Shown here piece by piece: positions 27,082 to 36,880 of a DNA stretch of 64,000 nt. The stretch spans positions 1 through 64,000 of the forward strand of contig JAKURD010000008.1 of assembly GCA_022450045.1 (NCBI GenBank). Direction: 5' to 3'. The translations under genes and the position numbers were made by a program. Origin of the DNA: Gracilimonas sp. (GTDB lineage: Bacteria; Bacteroidota; Rhodothermia; Balneolales; Balneolaceae). Under the pieces are notes generated by a model. That model was not told the origin of the DNA. It ran no database searches and saw only the letters and a list, made by a program, of their open reading frames with translations. Within the stretch, counting starts at the first letter, position 1. Every line of letters begins with the position of its first letter.

Positions 27082-27655
27082 CTCTGCACTGAAAGTGCAG
27101 AGGTTTGGGTGGGGACTGAAAGTCCCGGTTCTCATTCCAAGATGAAATCCGAGTTATCTTCATCATCTTTGTTTCTATGGTGCTCTAAGTATTGTTGTAC
27201 CATCTCGTCGGTGATATTTCCCGTGCTCCAGACTCCATAGCCCGTCGCCCAAAAATGCTTCCCCCAGTATCTTTTTTGAAGGGATGGAAACTCCTTTTGC
27301 AGAATCCGCGAACTTCGTCCTTTCATCCGTTTCACTAACTGACTTATCGATACCCGGGGTGGATACTCAATGTGCATATGAATATGGTCTTTACTGACTA
27401 CGCCTTTTAAAATCTGGACTTCTTCCCCTTCACACACCTGGATGATGAGTTCCCGGCATCGCTTCTTGATATCCCCTTCCAACACATGATATCTATACTT
27501 GGTTACCCACACTATGTGACAGGTCAGCCGGCTTACTGTATGGCTGCCCCTTCGCATTCCTTTTTCCATAAACCCATAATACCATCTTTTAGATTTTTTC
27601 GGAATACTAAAGTACTGCACTGAAAGTGCAGGGTTTTAAACCCTGGGCTGGGACC
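27082..27655 (-). mobile_element. IS200/IS605-family element in susC (ends approximate)
   Basis: A single tnpA gene flanked by subterminal hairpins: CTCTGCACT-gaa-AGTGCAGAG (27082-27102), GGGACT-gaa-AGTCCC (27112-27126) and CTGCACT-gaa-AGTGCAG (27615-27631). The same CTGCACTGAAAGTGCAG palindrome occurs at both ends, as expected for the structures recognised by Y1 transposases. The family leaves no target duplication, so the exact borders are inferred from where the SusC reading frame resumes on each side. Confidence 0.82.
27132..27569 (-). CDS. tnpA: IS200/IS605-family transposase TnpA
   Basis: A single-strand-specific HUH/Y1 transposase of about 145 aa. LTCHIVWVTKYRYHVL is the typical N-terminus, the HUH metal motif is HIHMH, and the catalytic tyrosine lies in EMVQQYLEHH. 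The frame extends upstream to 27620, but the residues before MEKGMRRGSHTVSRL come from the IS end; the ATG at 27569 or the one at 27557 is a better start. It ends with TGA. The frame is complete, so it is likely active. Confidence 0.88.
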   Translation of the reverse strand: MEKGMRRGSHTVSRLTCHIVWVTKYRYHVLEGDIKKRCRELIIQVCEGEEVQILKGVVSKDHIHMHIEYPPRVSISQLVKRMKGRSSRILQKEFPSLQKRYWGKHFWATGYGVWSTGNITDEMVQQYLEHHRNKDDEDNSDFILE

Positions 27656-29434
27656 AATAAAGAATCCTCGGTCTCTTTGAAAGATTCTAGTCTGATCTAC
27701 ATTAACTGATACAGCCTGATCTACGTTGGTTTGAGAGCCTAATACTCCATTTGAAATATTCAGTATTCTGTTCTGATCATTATTAAATGAGGTTATTCCA
27801 GTTTGTGTAACCATAGATAGGTTACCGTTTGGAGTATAGACATAGACTAAGATTGCAGTTGTATTAAAGTTTAAATTATCTGTCTTAGTCTCAACTAAGG
27901 TTCCAGGTGCACCACTTGCTTGTTCAAACTGTAGTTCGCTCGGAAATATGAGTTTGTTAGTTTGACTAAAAAAATCAACACCACCGGTAAACCTAAAATC
28001 AAGCTGGCTACTATTATTGTTAAAAATATTGTAGTCCAAATTAGCAGAAAACAAAGCTCGATTTACCTTTTCATTATTTGAAAATAAATCGCGCGTCTGT
28101 AACTGATTCGCCGAATTAAAAGGATGACTAGGATAAATACCGTTTTCATTGGGTCTTAAATCAATAAAATTTGGCGTCGCCACCATCGATACACCAAAAG
28201 TTGTTCCCGTATTGTCATTGTTTGTAAGACCACGATTTGATTCGGAATGAATAAAATTAGATGAAACAGAAAGATTTAGATCATCACTAAAACGATGATC
28301 AACATTAGACCGAATAGACTGTTTACTATATCCTGTAGTTTTTATAATTCCTTCATCTTCTTGTAAACTGCCACTGAAATAGAAAGATGTATTTTGGCTG
28401 CCAAAACTACTGCTGAGGTTGGTTTTTGAAAGCAAACCTTTATGACCATACATCAACTCTTCATAGTCTAAAAAGCCCCTACCTGAATTTACCGCCTCAT
28501 TATATAAAGCAAGTCCTGTTGACCCAAAAGATGCTTCCGCTGTTTCTTCAGTAAAAGTACGGGAACCCAGCTTTTTCAGGAGAGTAGTGACACCTACCGA
28601 TTGAGATAAGCTAAAATCAGCTCTACCTGCTTTTCCGCGCTTAGTTTTAATAATCACCACACCACTCGAAGCTCTTTGACCATAAATAGCCGCGGCTGAA
28701 GCTCCTTTTAAAACTTCAATACTTTCAATTTCATCAGCATTTAAATCAGCTATTCTATTTGCAGGGTTATCCTGATTCGAAGCACTGCCACCTGCTGCTG
28801 CTGCTGTAACTGCATTAGAACCATTTGGTATAGCATCATTATTTATATAGATACCATCTACGATATATAAGGGCTCTGAAGATCCATTAATTGTAGTAAC
28901 ACCTCGCAGTTTAATCGAAATACCACCACCCGGAGCTCCGGAGTTTGCACTAATGTTCGCTCCTGTCAACTTACCGTATAAGCTTGAGCTTAAGGTTTGA
29001 GTCTGTGTAGTACCTACCAATTTATCAGCGGATATAGAAGAAACCGCATTTGCCAGATTTTCCCTTTTAACAGAACTTGCCAAACCCGTAACTACCAATT
29101 CCTCCAAGTTTGCTACATCCGATTGCATTTCAACATTCAAAGTTACTTCTTCTCCATCGCCCCCTGATACTTCAATATTTTGGGTGGAATAACCAACAGA
29201 AGAAAAGCGCAGGATAGTTGTTCCTTCAGGTATTTCAAGTGAATATTCGCCATCCACATTAGTAGATGTACCTGTGTTGGAAGCAGCATCAAAAATAGTT
29301 ACTCCAACTAAAGTCTCTCCGGTTGAGGCATCTGTTACCGTTCCGGATACTGTATACTGTGCCATCACTATCCGCGTACTAAAGAAAATCACAGAAAAGA
29401 CAGATAGTAGATTGAAATAGTAGCTTTTTTTCAT
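27656..29434 (-). pseudogene. SusC/RagA TonB-dependent transporter, N-terminal fragment
   Basis: Outer-membrane active transporter. It begins with a signal peptide (to VMAQ), followed by a carboxypeptidase-like beta-sandwich (YTVSGTVTDASTGETLVGVT), the TonB box/plug region (LEELVVTGLASS, LRGVTTINGSSEPLYIVDG, SIEVLKGASAAAIYGQRASSG) and early barrel strands. The frame runs into the IS200/IS605 element after RDRGFFI. Together with 25792-27081 it would form about 1025 aa, a normal SusC length. It has a divergent promoter region shared with the TlpA-like gene. Confidence 0.88.
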
Positions 29435-29629
29435 AGGACTTTATTTAAGATTACTGTTTAAATGAGAATATTTCCTTTAATGAGTTTTTACATACTTTTA
29501 AAATGGTAAACAAATAAAAAAACCGCAAAACAAACAATATTTTTTTAAATAGCTTGATCTGTTTTCCGCATTTAGAGAACTAAATCGTATCTTCAAGAGT
29601 TATTCAATTTGAAAATGTTACAATCCATC

Positions 29630-30166
29630 ATGAAAAATATTTTTATCGGTATCCCATTGGTTCTTGTTTTGGCCTTAGCTTCCTGTACAAACCCAAACCG
29701 CAGCAACCCCCGAGACCTTAGTGAAGAGAATGAAAGGATCGACCAGATTATTTGGGATGCTGCTTTTCAGGATCTTGACGGCAATCAGGTTACCGCTGCC
29801 GATTTTGAAGGTAAAGTCGTTCTTTTTGATTTTTGGGAAACCTGGTGCGGACCATGCCTTCAAGTATTCCCAACTATGGATTCCCTTCAGAATGAATACC
29901 CTGACGATTTTGTTGTGGTTGCCGTCAACCTAAATAATTCAGATACCATTGAAGATGTCCGATCATTCAAAGACAAAAACGAGTACGATTTTGTTTACAC
30001 TTTAGACACTGAAAAAGTTGGAGATAAGATCATAAAACTTGGTATTCCTTTCAAGGTATATTTTGATCCGGACGGATATCTCATAAAAACTGAATTGGGT
30101 TCTGCCGGGCCGGAAGGTGATTACCGAAAAACGAAAGAAATTATAGAACAAAACAAAACATCATAA
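29630..30166 (+). CDS. TlpA-like thioredoxin-fold lipoprotein
   Basis: About 178 aa. The signal peptide [19 protein letters not shown] ends in a lipobox (LASC), so it is probably anchored to a membrane facing the periplasm. The thioredoxin fold contains WETWCGPC (active-site CGPC), [10 protein letters not shown] and a cis-proline region [10 protein letters not shown]. Likely a thiol-disulfide oxidoreductase that reduces exported proteins or cytochrome components. ATG 29615 and TTG 29609 are alternative upstream starts; 29630 gives the best signal peptide. ahcY starts 5 bp after its stop, so they are probably co-transcribed. Confidence 0.85.
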   Translation: MKNIFIGIPLVLVLALASCTNPNRSNPRDLSEENERIDQIIWDAAFQDLDGNQVTAADFEGKVVLFDFWETWCGPCLQVFPTMDSLQNEYPDDFVVVAVNLNNSDTIEDVRSFKDKNEYDFVYTLDTEKVGDKIIKLGIPFKVYFDPDGYLIKTELGSAGPEGDYRKTKEIIEQNKTS

Positions 30167-30171
30167 AATTT

Positions 30172-31488
30172 ATGTCACAAGTTAAAGAAGAAGAGAAATT
30201 AGCCTATAAAGTAAAAGACATTTCACTGGCACATTATGGACGCCAGGAAATTGAACTCGCCGAGGCAGAGATGCCCGGCCTGATGGCTATTCGCGAAGAG
30301 TATAAAGAAGAGCAGCCGCTTAAAGGTGCCCGCATCGCCGGCTGCCTTCACATGACCATCCAAACCGCCGTTCTTATTGAGACGTTGATAAAGCTGGGAG
30401 CGGACGTCACCTGGTCCTCCTGTAATATTTATTCCACACAGGATCACGCCGCAGCCGCCATGGCTGAAGCCGGTGTTCCGGTGTATGCCTGGAAAGGGAT
30501 GAGCGAAGAGGAATTTGACTGGGCGATCGGACAGACCCTGTTCTTCCCGGACGGACAGCCTTTGAACATGATCCTCGATGACGGCGGTGACCTCACCAAT
30601 ATGGTACTCGACCGCTATCCCGAATTGATCGACGGGATCAACGGAATTTCTGAGGAAACCACGACCGGTGTACTTCGCCTGGTTGAGCGTGAGCGCAAAG
30701 GAACTCTTACTATTCCTGCCATCAACGTAAACGACTCGGTTACCAAATCTAAATTTGATAACAAGTATGGTTGCAAAGAATCTGCCGCAGATGCCATTCG
30801 TCGCGCCACTGATGTAATGATGGCCGGAAAAGTAGCCGTTGTAGCCGGTTATGGTGATGTAGGAAAAGGAACGGCGGCTTCTCTTAAAGGCGCCGGAGCC
30901 CGTGTTATTGTAACGGAGATCGATCCTATTTGTGCTCTACAGGCTGCCATGGATGGATTTGAAGTGAAGACGATGGATAATGCCGTAGAAGAAGGCGACC
31001 TCTTTGTGACCGCCACCGGAAACAAGGATATCATCAAAGACCGCCATTTCAAGAAGATGAAAGACAAAGCCATTGTTGGCAACATCGGTCACTTTGACAA
31101 TGAGATCGCCGTGGCGTGGCTGAAGAGGAATGCCAGGGAAGAGAACATCAAACCACAGGTTGATATTTTTACCTTAAATGATTCCGGTAAGCAGGTTGTA
31201 CTGCTTTCACAGGGAAGATTGATGAACCTTGGGAATGCCACAGGGCATCCATCATTTGTAATGAGTAACAGCTTTACCAACCAAACGCTGGCACAAATTG
31301 CCCTGTGGAACCGGCCGGAAGAATTTGAACCGGGTGTACACGTACTGCCAAAATCGCTGGATGAGAAAGTAGCAAGATTGCATTTATCGAAAATTGGAGT
31401 GGAGCTCGAAACTCTGACCGAAGATCAAGCTGAGTATATTGGCGTGCCTATTACCGGTCCTTATAAGTCAGATCAGTATCGGTATTAG
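30172..31488 (+). CDS. ahcY: Adenosylhomocysteinase
   Basis: NAD-dependent hydrolysis of S-adenosylhomocysteine to adenosine and homocysteine, recycling the product of methyltransferases. 438 aa. Seen: [38 protein letters not shown]-binding GYGDVGKG (226-233), [19 protein letters not shown] and the C-terminal [10 protein letters not shown] conserved in the family. It follows the TlpA-like gene by 5 bp, which leaves no room for a SAH riboswitch directly upstream. Confidence 0.96.
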   Translation: MSQVKEEEKLAYKVKDISLAHYGRQEIELAEAEMPGLMAIREEYKEEQPLKGARIAGCLHMTIQTAVLIETLIKLGADVTWSSCNIYSTQDHAAAAMAEAGVPVYAWKGMSEEEFDWAIGQTLFFPDGQPLNMILDDGGDLTNMVLDRYPELIDGINGISEETTTGVLRLVERERKGTLTIPAINVNDSVTKSKFDNKYGCKESAADAIRRATDVMMAGKVAVVAGYGDVGKGTAASLKGAGARVIVTEIDPICALQAAMDGFEVKTMDNAVEEGDLFVTATGNKDIIKDRHFKKMKDKAIVGNIGHFDNEIAVAWLKRNAREENIKPQVDIFTLNDSGKQVVLLSQGRLMNLGNATGHPSFVMSNSFTNQTLAQIALWNRPEEFEPGVHVLPKSLDEKVARLHLSKIGVELETLTEDQAEYIGVPITGPYKSDQYRY

Positions 31489-31495
31489 TAATAAT

Positions 31496-31680
31496 GTGAG
31501 TTCGAGATAAGAACCAAGTTAAAAGGATAAAAATGGATGCTTTGGTCATTCCCGTGGAGACGGGAATCTAATGGCTGCCATGAATTCCGTATTCGCTACC
31601 TGACCAGCCATAAGATTTAGGCATTCGCCGCGAAATGACCATTCAACGTACTCAACAGATGGTCTTTATATCGAACTCAC
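31496..31680. repeat. MITE-like nested inverted repeat (185 bp)
   Basis: The ends GTGAGTTCGAGATAA (31496-31510) and TTATATCGAACTCAC (31666-31680) are inverted at 14 of 15 positions. Inside lie further pairs: TGGTCATT with AATGACCA and ATGGCTG with CAGCCAT, and a small palindrome ATTCCCG...CGGGAAT (31548-31567). The end motif CAGTTCGAGATAA recurs once at about 21145, beside the hairpin array, suggesting a dispersed non-coding element. No transposase is present. Confidence 0.65.
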
Positions 31681-31699
31681 GTTAAATACCAATTTATTA

Positions 31700-31898
31700 G
31701 CAACCTGTTTTTGAAAGGAGCCCGAAATGCAGAATGCAGGTTGGGATGTTGAACGGTGCGGCAATCTCTTTGATACGTTTCAGGAAGTTAAATAAAGAGG
31801 CGTTGGCAACTGCGGTCTGAGATTTAACAGATTGCCATGGGATTTGCTCTCTTCGTTCGCCGAATCCCCCGCAATCACTTAGTTGTGGGTAGTTTTTT
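31700..31898 (+). ncRNA. Candidate structured small RNA (6S-like size), ends approximate
   Basis: A non-coding stretch that ends in a terminator: CCCGCAA (31868-31874), TTGTGGG (31883-31889, one G-T pair) and TAGTTTTTT. Upstream it can form GGCAATCT with AGATTGCC, an inner CTCTTT with AAAGAG, and an alternative TGGCAA with TTGCCA that competes for the same strand. The size (about 200 nt) and mutually exclusive stems are compatible with 6S RNA or another regulatory RNA, but I cannot match a family by eye. The start is a guess. Confidence 0.4.
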
Positions 31899-31912
31899 AT
31901 AACAATATTAAT

Positions 31913-31942
31913 CCCGCATTATTCAGTTAGTGCGGGTTTTTT
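31913..31942 (+). terminator. Rho-independent terminator
   Basis: CCCGCA (31913-31918) and TGCGGG (31931-31936) followed by TTTTTTA. It is the second of two plus-strand terminators in a row, facing the convergent STAS gene. Confidence 0.7.
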
Positions 31943-31943
31943 A

Positions 31944-32291
31944 TTACTTGTCATTCTCAAAATGAGCAACAGCCTCTTCCAAAGTCCTGAAGTGATTAAA
32001 CACTTTGATGAGCTGAGTAACCATAAGCAAGCTTTCGATCTTTTTATCTGCCCGACAGATAACCAACTCACCACCGGCATTTTTCATGGTGGTAAGTCCG
32101 CCGATAAGGATTCCAAGTCCGGATGAATTCATAAACTTCACTTTGCCGAGATCAACAATAACTTCCTTTTTCCCTTCTTCAATCAATGTATGGAGTTCAT
32201 CCCGAAAGGTTTCCGCATCGGGGCCGCCCATAACATTTCCTTTTAACTCAATAATAACGCAATTGTACTTTTCCGAAATGCTGTAATTCAT
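31944..32291 (-). CDS. STAS-domain protein, anti-sigma-factor antagonist type
   Basis: A 115-aa single STAS domain: NCVIIELKGNVMGGPDAETFRDEL, VIVDLGKVKFMNSSGLGILIGGL with the conserved serine in MNSSGLG that is phosphorylated in SpoIIAA/RsbV-type antagonists, and LVICRADKKIESLLMVTQL. It presumably takes part in a partner-switching circuit with a HPK-type kinase, but no kinase or phosphatase gene is adjacent. It is a stand-alone gene. Confidence 0.88.
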   Translation of the reverse strand: MNYSISEKYNCVIIELKGNVMGGPDAETFRDELHTLIEEGKKEVIVDLGKVKFMNSSGLGILIGGLTTMKNAGGELVICRADKKIESLLMVTQLIKVFNHFRTLEEAVAHFENDK

Positions 32292-32483
32292 TGGTCTGAT
32301 GATTTATTAAAATGATACTTAATAAGTTAAAAACTGGATTTAGATCCATTTCCTTAATTTTTTATTATACTAAAAAACCGACAGCTTGTTACAAAATAAT
32401 TGTCACGATTTTCGGGCAAGAGGAATCAGTTGAATAACATTTCCGGGCTTTCCAATTGCTTTTTGAAATAGATACATAAAAAT

Positions 32484-32517
32484 AAAGCCCGATCTGCTTT
32501 TTATCAGAACGGGCTTT
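32484..32517 (-). terminator. Rho-independent terminator of the metalloprotease gene
   Basis: On the minus strand AAAGCCCG and CGGGCTTT pair over 8 bp and are followed by ATTTTTA, 24 bp after the gene's stop. The reverse side is A-rich, so it may also work on the plus strand. Confidence 0.7.
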
Positions 32518-32540
32518 GAAATTTTCAAATTACGGTCGAA

Positions 32541-35138
32541 TTAGTTTTCTAAACTAAGCCCTGCTTCCAGCGCCTTCTCAATTCTGGCTTTTACTTCACG
32601 CAGATGCGCTTCGGTGTAAACATCAAAATTGTACGGTGGCGTTAAGCGACGTGTGATTCGCTGGTTCAGGTCGTTTAGCTGATGACGGGCAACTGAACGG
32701 GCATCAGCCGGCATGTTGGATGGAGCATCGGTTACGATATCGATCATCTCATCCAAATAAGCACGCTGTAGATCTCGCCTGTTGCTGTTGATGTTACTGC
32801 CCGGAGCCGACCATACTTCACTCCAAACCGCATTAGTAATGGTTCCCATCAGTTCAGGGATAGTGACCGTATTCTCTGCACCGAATTTTACTTCTGTATC
32901 ACGAATACGTTCTAAGCGGGTTCCATTTAATAACTGTGAAAGCAGTGAAGCCTGAATGCCTACTAACTGTGAATGCAGCGGATAATCAATTCGACCACCG
33001 TAAGTGCTTGAATTACCCCAGTGACTCCATCGGTTCGCACCCATTTGCTGAAATACTTCCTGAGGAAGTTCAAAGGCATCGGCGTCCAGAGCATATTCGA
33101 TGATCATATCCAGCGCTTCCTGCTGTTTGGCTTTTGGGATACTAACAAATGGCATTCTTCCATCCGGGTCACCCACATGATCCCGGTACTGATACTGCCC
33201 GCCAATATATTTGATGGCAGGACCCAAGGTTCGTGAATACTGAAAGAAATAGGTGTTGAAAAGATCCGTGGCTTCGTAATAAGGCATGTTGTCTGCCAGC
33301 ACGATCTCAGGGATCTCCGGAATAAGCCCCCGTAATAACTGCGCACGGTCTTTACCCCATGCCAGTGGATCATCACCAAGATCATACACATTAATGAGTG
33401 GATCTACTGCGCCGGCACCGCGTGCATCTTCATCGGTTCCGTATGCATGTCCGGGCTGGGCGGCCTGACGGGCGATCTCTTTAGCCTCATCAGCATCCGG
33501 AGTGTATCCGTAGCTGATCACCCAGCGATCGTAACTCCCTATGCTTGGGTTATAGTAATAGCCATCCGCAGATTCCCCTTGCGAAGAAATGTTCACAGTA
33601 GGATATTCCATTGCTGAACTGAAAACCCCATTTTCTTCTGCCCATTCTTCATCATGTAGCTTGTCGAGCGGAGTGTCTATGGAAGAGCGGAAATTATGAC
33701 GAAGTCCAAGCGTATGCCCTACTTCGTGCATGGTCACCCATCGCAAAGCCTGGTCAACGAATTCTTTCGGTACCGGATCGCCGGATTTCATCAACCCTTT
33801 GGCAATCAGTACGCTTTTTACTACCTCCAGCTGCATCGACATTTCAGCAAAGAAGGATGCCGTTTCGCCATATTTCATCTGTCCGATCTCTTCTTCAGTC
33901 ACGTTGAAGATCTCATCAATAGCCGAGCGGGGTTCTACCATTTCGCGGTATTCATTCTTATCGCCGAGCAGCATATTTGCTTCGAATAGGATATCGGCAT
34001 CCAGGATCTCTCCGGTTCTCGGATCTACTACTGAAGGACCGATCGCACCATATCCCGGCTGATCAGACACATTCCATCGAAGGGTAGCATAACGAATATC
34101 TTCTGCTTCAGCATCTTTGGGTAGCATTTCGGCACGAACCGCATTTCGGAAACCGGCCGCCTCATAAGCCTTACTCCATTCCGTCACTCCTTCCATCATC
34201 GCCTCTCTATAGCGCTCCGGCACGGTATAATCGATATAATAGGTAATCGGCTTAACAGGATCGCAAAGTCCGTCTGCTCCCGGCCCACCGTCACATTCAA
34301 GCCTCCATTTATTTATGTTGCGTTGAAAGAAGGTCTCGTCATCGTTTGAAAAATCTTTATGAACCGTCATAAAATACCCGGTTCTGTCATCCGCCTTGCG
34401 CGGCTCCATCGGGGTTCCAGGAAGTGCCGCCATGGTGTAGTGAATGGACACCGGGATGAACCGTCCATCCGCAACTGTTCGCGGGGCCCCTCTTTCTGCA
34501 TTATTGAAGGTGAGGCTTGCAGTTATATTGGTATTCATCGGAAATGACTTTGCTGACTTGATATAGCTTTTAGCTTTATCGAGAGAAGCACGCCCCGGCT
34601 GATCCGGTTGCGAAGATACGGCAAACTGTACATTCTGAGTTATGTTTGAAAGGTCCCCAACAAACCAGCCATAGACATCCAGCAGCATCACGCTGTCGTC
34701 ATTGGTGGCCTCAATACCTGCTGTTTCTAAAACGGAGTTCCCATAAGTCAACTCAACAGCTTTTGCTTCGGGAGTTCCTTCTTCTGCTTTGTAGCGGTGC
34801 GGAAGCTGTACCAGGAAGACCTTGCCTTCTCTTTTTTCAAGCCTGACCAAAAGCCCTTCAAAGATATTAAGCATGGTTCCGCCATACAGTCCGGATGAAC
34901 CAATACCCTGGGCAATTTCAAAATTCATAAGAAATTCTTTGTTCAGGTCTTCCTTGCTTACCGCCATGTACAGCTTTTCATCTGTTCTGTAGAGATCGAA
35001 AAAACCTTCAAGATGCTCTGCATCCTTAGTCAGCTCTGCAAACTTATCTTCCTTGTCAATATCGTTCTCGCCCTTTTGCGAAAATGCCAGTCCGGGCAAC
35101 AAAAGTAAAAGACCGGCTATCAATAATATGTTCTTCAT
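32541..35138 (-). CDS. Secreted zinc-dependent metalloprotease (DUF5117/DUF4953 type)
   Basis: An 865-aa protein with a signal peptide (MKNILLIAGLLLLLPGLAFS). The long N-terminal part (about 30-300) matches the conserved region of this Bacteroidota family (FLMNFEIAQGIGSSGLYGG, PRTVADGRFIPVSIHYTM). The catalytic motif is HEVGHTLGLRH with ligands His471, His475 and His481 and catalytic Glu472, a metzincin-like extended zinc site. A C-terminal domain follows (RWSHWGNSSTYGGRIDYPLHSQ). It is probably periplasmic or outer-membrane associated; substrates are unknown. Stand-alone gene. Confidence 0.88.
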   Translation of the reverse strand: MKNILLIAGLLLLLPGLAFSQKGENDIDKEDKFAELTKDAEHLEGFFDLYRTDEKLYMAVSKEDLNKEFLMNFEIAQGIGSSGLYGGTMLNIFEGLLVRLEKREGKVFLVQLPHRYKAEEGTPEAKAVELTYGNSVLETAGIEATNDDSVMLLDVYGWFVGDLSNITQNVQFAVSSQPDQPGRASLDKAKSYIKSAKSFPMNTNITASLTFNNAERGAPRTVADGRFIPVSIHYTMAALPGTPMEPRKADDRTGYFMTVHKDFSNDDETFFQRNINKWRLECDGGPGADGLCDPVKPITYYIDYTVPERYREAMMEGVTEWSKAYEAAGFRNAVRAEMLPKDAEAEDIRYATLRWNVSDQPGYGAIGPSVVDPRTGEILDADILFEANMLLGDKNEYREMVEPRSAIDEIFNVTEEEIGQMKYGETASFFAEMSMQLEVVKSVLIAKGLMKSGDPVPKEFVDQALRWVTMHEVGHTLGLRHNFRSSIDTPLDKLHDEEWAEENGVFSSAMEYPTVNISSQGESADGYYYNPSIGSYDRWVISYGYTPDADEAKEIARQAAQPGHAYGTDEDARGAGAVDPLINVYDLGDDPLAWGKDRAQLLRGLIPEIPEIVLADNMPYYEATDLFNTYFFQYSRTLGPAIKYIGGQYQYRDHVGDPDGRMPFVSIPKAKQQEALDMIIEYALDADAFELPQEVFQQMGANRWSHWGNSSTYGGRIDYPLHSQLVGIQASLLSQLLNGTRLERIRDTEVKFGAENTVTIPELMGTITNAVWSEVWSAPGSNINSNRRDLQRAYLDEMIDIVTDAPSNMPADARSVARHQLNDLNQRITRRLTPPYNFDVYTEAHLREVKARIEKALEAGLSLEN

Positions 35139-35568
35139 AACGAAGTTTTTTGAATTATTGTTAAAATTATGATTTAGAGAAACTTTTCACTATAAGCAAC
35201 ACTGCCGATAAAGTTTCAAAACAAAGACGGATTAGTTGACATGTTTAAAATCAATCGCCTTTTTTCTCGCAGAGGCTCGCCGATTGACCCGCTGAGTTTC
35301 ACTTCGTGGGAATCGCTGCGCCCGGAGCGCAGATGATCTTTTATCAAAACACATCGCTATTCAGCGCAACTCTGCGATATCCTTTGCGGAAATCTGCGAG
35401 AATCCTTTTGAAGGATCGTTTTGCCAAAATGTATTTCAACGTTTAGGACGCTGCTGGGTTATTTCTATAAATAGAATTTAGTTGCACCCGTACTGTATTC
35501 ATTTTTTGTTCGGTAAAAAAATTGCCCAGCAGTAATGATATTCTTATCTTCGATGCTATTAATTATTT
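35139..35568. other. Intergenic region before the integrated element
   Basis: About 430 bp with no recognisable gene. It holds the metalloprotease promoter on the minus strand and several imperfect GC-rich repeats with CTGCG and TCTGCG words at about 35,320-35,420. I see no clear hairpin terminator. Confidence 0.5.
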
Positions 35569-35607
35569 GCACCCGTAGCTCAATTGGATAGAGTACCTGA
35601 CTACGAA
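35569..35607 (+). tRNA. tRNA-Arg(ACG), 5' half only: attachment site of the element
   Basis: The 39 bases read as a clean 5' half: acceptor strand GCACCCG, TA, D arm GCTC-AATTGGATA-GAGT, A, anticodon strand CCTGA, then loop CT-ACG-AA. The sequence departs from tRNA exactly after position 38: the expected TCAGG and the whole T arm and acceptor 3' strand are absent. This is where tyrosine recombinases commonly cross over, and an integrase gene follows 130 bp on. The 3' half should be at the far end of the element, outside this window. Confidence 0.8.
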
Positions 35608-35737
35608 TTTGTACAAGCCCCTCCTAAGTACCCCAAAAAATCCTGCCCAGTAGCTCTTAAATGAGTTATTTTGATTTTTAACTTCCCTATGTTCCCTGAA
35701 GTGGGTACATTTGGGGGTACAAAATTTATATCAAGAC

Positions 35738-36880
35738 ATGGCTACACTAAGAGAACGAAACGGCAATTATTCAATCCGATTTACTAGGACAGTTAACGGT
35801 AAAAAACAGAGGACACAGTTCTCATTAAAGACTACTCGAAAGAAAGTAGCTGAGAAGCAAAAAAGACGATTGGAAACTGAGCAAGAGCTTGGGAAAATCA
35901 ACGTGTTTGATAATTTCGATTTTATCGCATGGAGAGATGGGGTTGAAAATGAAGAACCGGTTAACAATAGATATTTACTCTCACAAAGTATTGATGCTTT
36001 CATAAATGATCGGACAGACTTGGCTCCAAATAGTCGGGATAATTATGAGCAGCTACTACAAACCTTCAATAACTTTATCGGATTAACCATGTTTACTGAA
36101 ATGGTAGAAAAGAAGGATATACAGAACTATTGCTTTCGAAATGACATTAGCATTGCTACACAAAACAACTATCTCACTCACTTAAAAACTTTCTTCAAAT
36201 GGGCTGAAGTAAATAATCATGGCTCGAATGTGACCAAGAGCATTCGCAAGAAATTGCAACCGGAAAATTTAAAAGACCAGATTTTATCGAATAATGATTT
36301 AGAAGCGGTCATTAAAAAGCATAAAGATCATATCTCAGAACAAGTGGCTGAGGATTACATTAAAACAGATTCACATAAGCAGCTCTGGTTTGAGCCAATG
36401 ATCCGTTTTGCCTATAAAACTGGGTTACGCAAGTCTGAAGTCATTAAACTCAAATGGAAGCACGTTGATATAAAAACCAATCTTATCACTGTTGTTGCTG
36501 GAAAGCGAGGAAAATCCAGAACGGTAGTTATTGATAAGGAAACCCGAAAGCTTTTAACTGAATGGAAAAAGTTGGCGAAATATGGTGAAGAGCGGTATGT
36601 ATTTGAGTCACCCAATTCCACCGCTTCAAAATCTGAATTGATGGGTATAGATACACCAAGAAAGAATTTTAAAACCTTTGCTAAAAAAGTTGGTTTAAGT
36701 AAAAGCATCCATTTTCACAGTTTAAGACATACGGCAGCTACCAACTATTTAAAAGCAGGGTATAATCTTCATGAAGTTCAAAAGCTGATGGGCCATTCCT
36801 CAATATCAGTAACTGAGCGATACCTACACCTTGTACCAAATGACCTAAAGGATAAAGCAGAAAAACTAGGGCTGATTTGA
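35738..36880 (+). CDS. Tyrosine recombinase/integrase of the element
   Basis: A 380-aa site-specific recombinase. Residues about 1-45 resemble an arm-binding domain (YSIRFTRTVNGKKQRTQFSL), about 85-180 the core-binding SAM-like domain, about 190-380 the catalytic domain. The catalytic set is Arg231 (TGLRKSE), His327-Arg330 (HSLRH), His353 (GHSS) and Tyr362 (ERYLHL). The frame extends to a GTG at 35711; the ATG at 35738 (MATLRERNGNY) is preferred. The TGA stop overlaps the next start (TGATG). Together with the split tRNA-Arg it defines the left end of the element. Near-inverted GTACCCCAAA and TTTGGGGGTAC motifs just upstream may be arm sites. Confidence 0.93.
   Translation: MATLRERNGNYSIRFTRTVNGKKQRTQFSLKTTRKKVAEKQKRRLETEQELGKINVFDNFDFIAWRDGVENEEPVNNRYLLSQSIDAFINDRTDLAPNSRDNYEQLLQTFNNFIGLTMFTEMVEKKDIQNYCFRNDISIATQNNYLTHLKTFFKWAEVNNHGSNVTKSIRKKLQPENLKDQILSNNDLEAVIKKHKDHISEQVAEDYIKTDSHKQLWFEPMIRFAYKTGLRKSEVIKLKWKHVDIKTNLITVVAGKRGKSRTVVIDKETRKLLTEWKKLAKYGEERYVFESPNSTASKSELMGIDTPRKNFKTFAKKVGLSKSIHFHSLRHTAATNYLKAGYNLHEVQKLMGHSSISVTERYLHLVPNDLKDKAEKLGLI

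Noticed and set aside
30167..30171. SAH riboswitch upstream of ahcY
   Set aside because: The gap to the preceding gene is only 5 bp.
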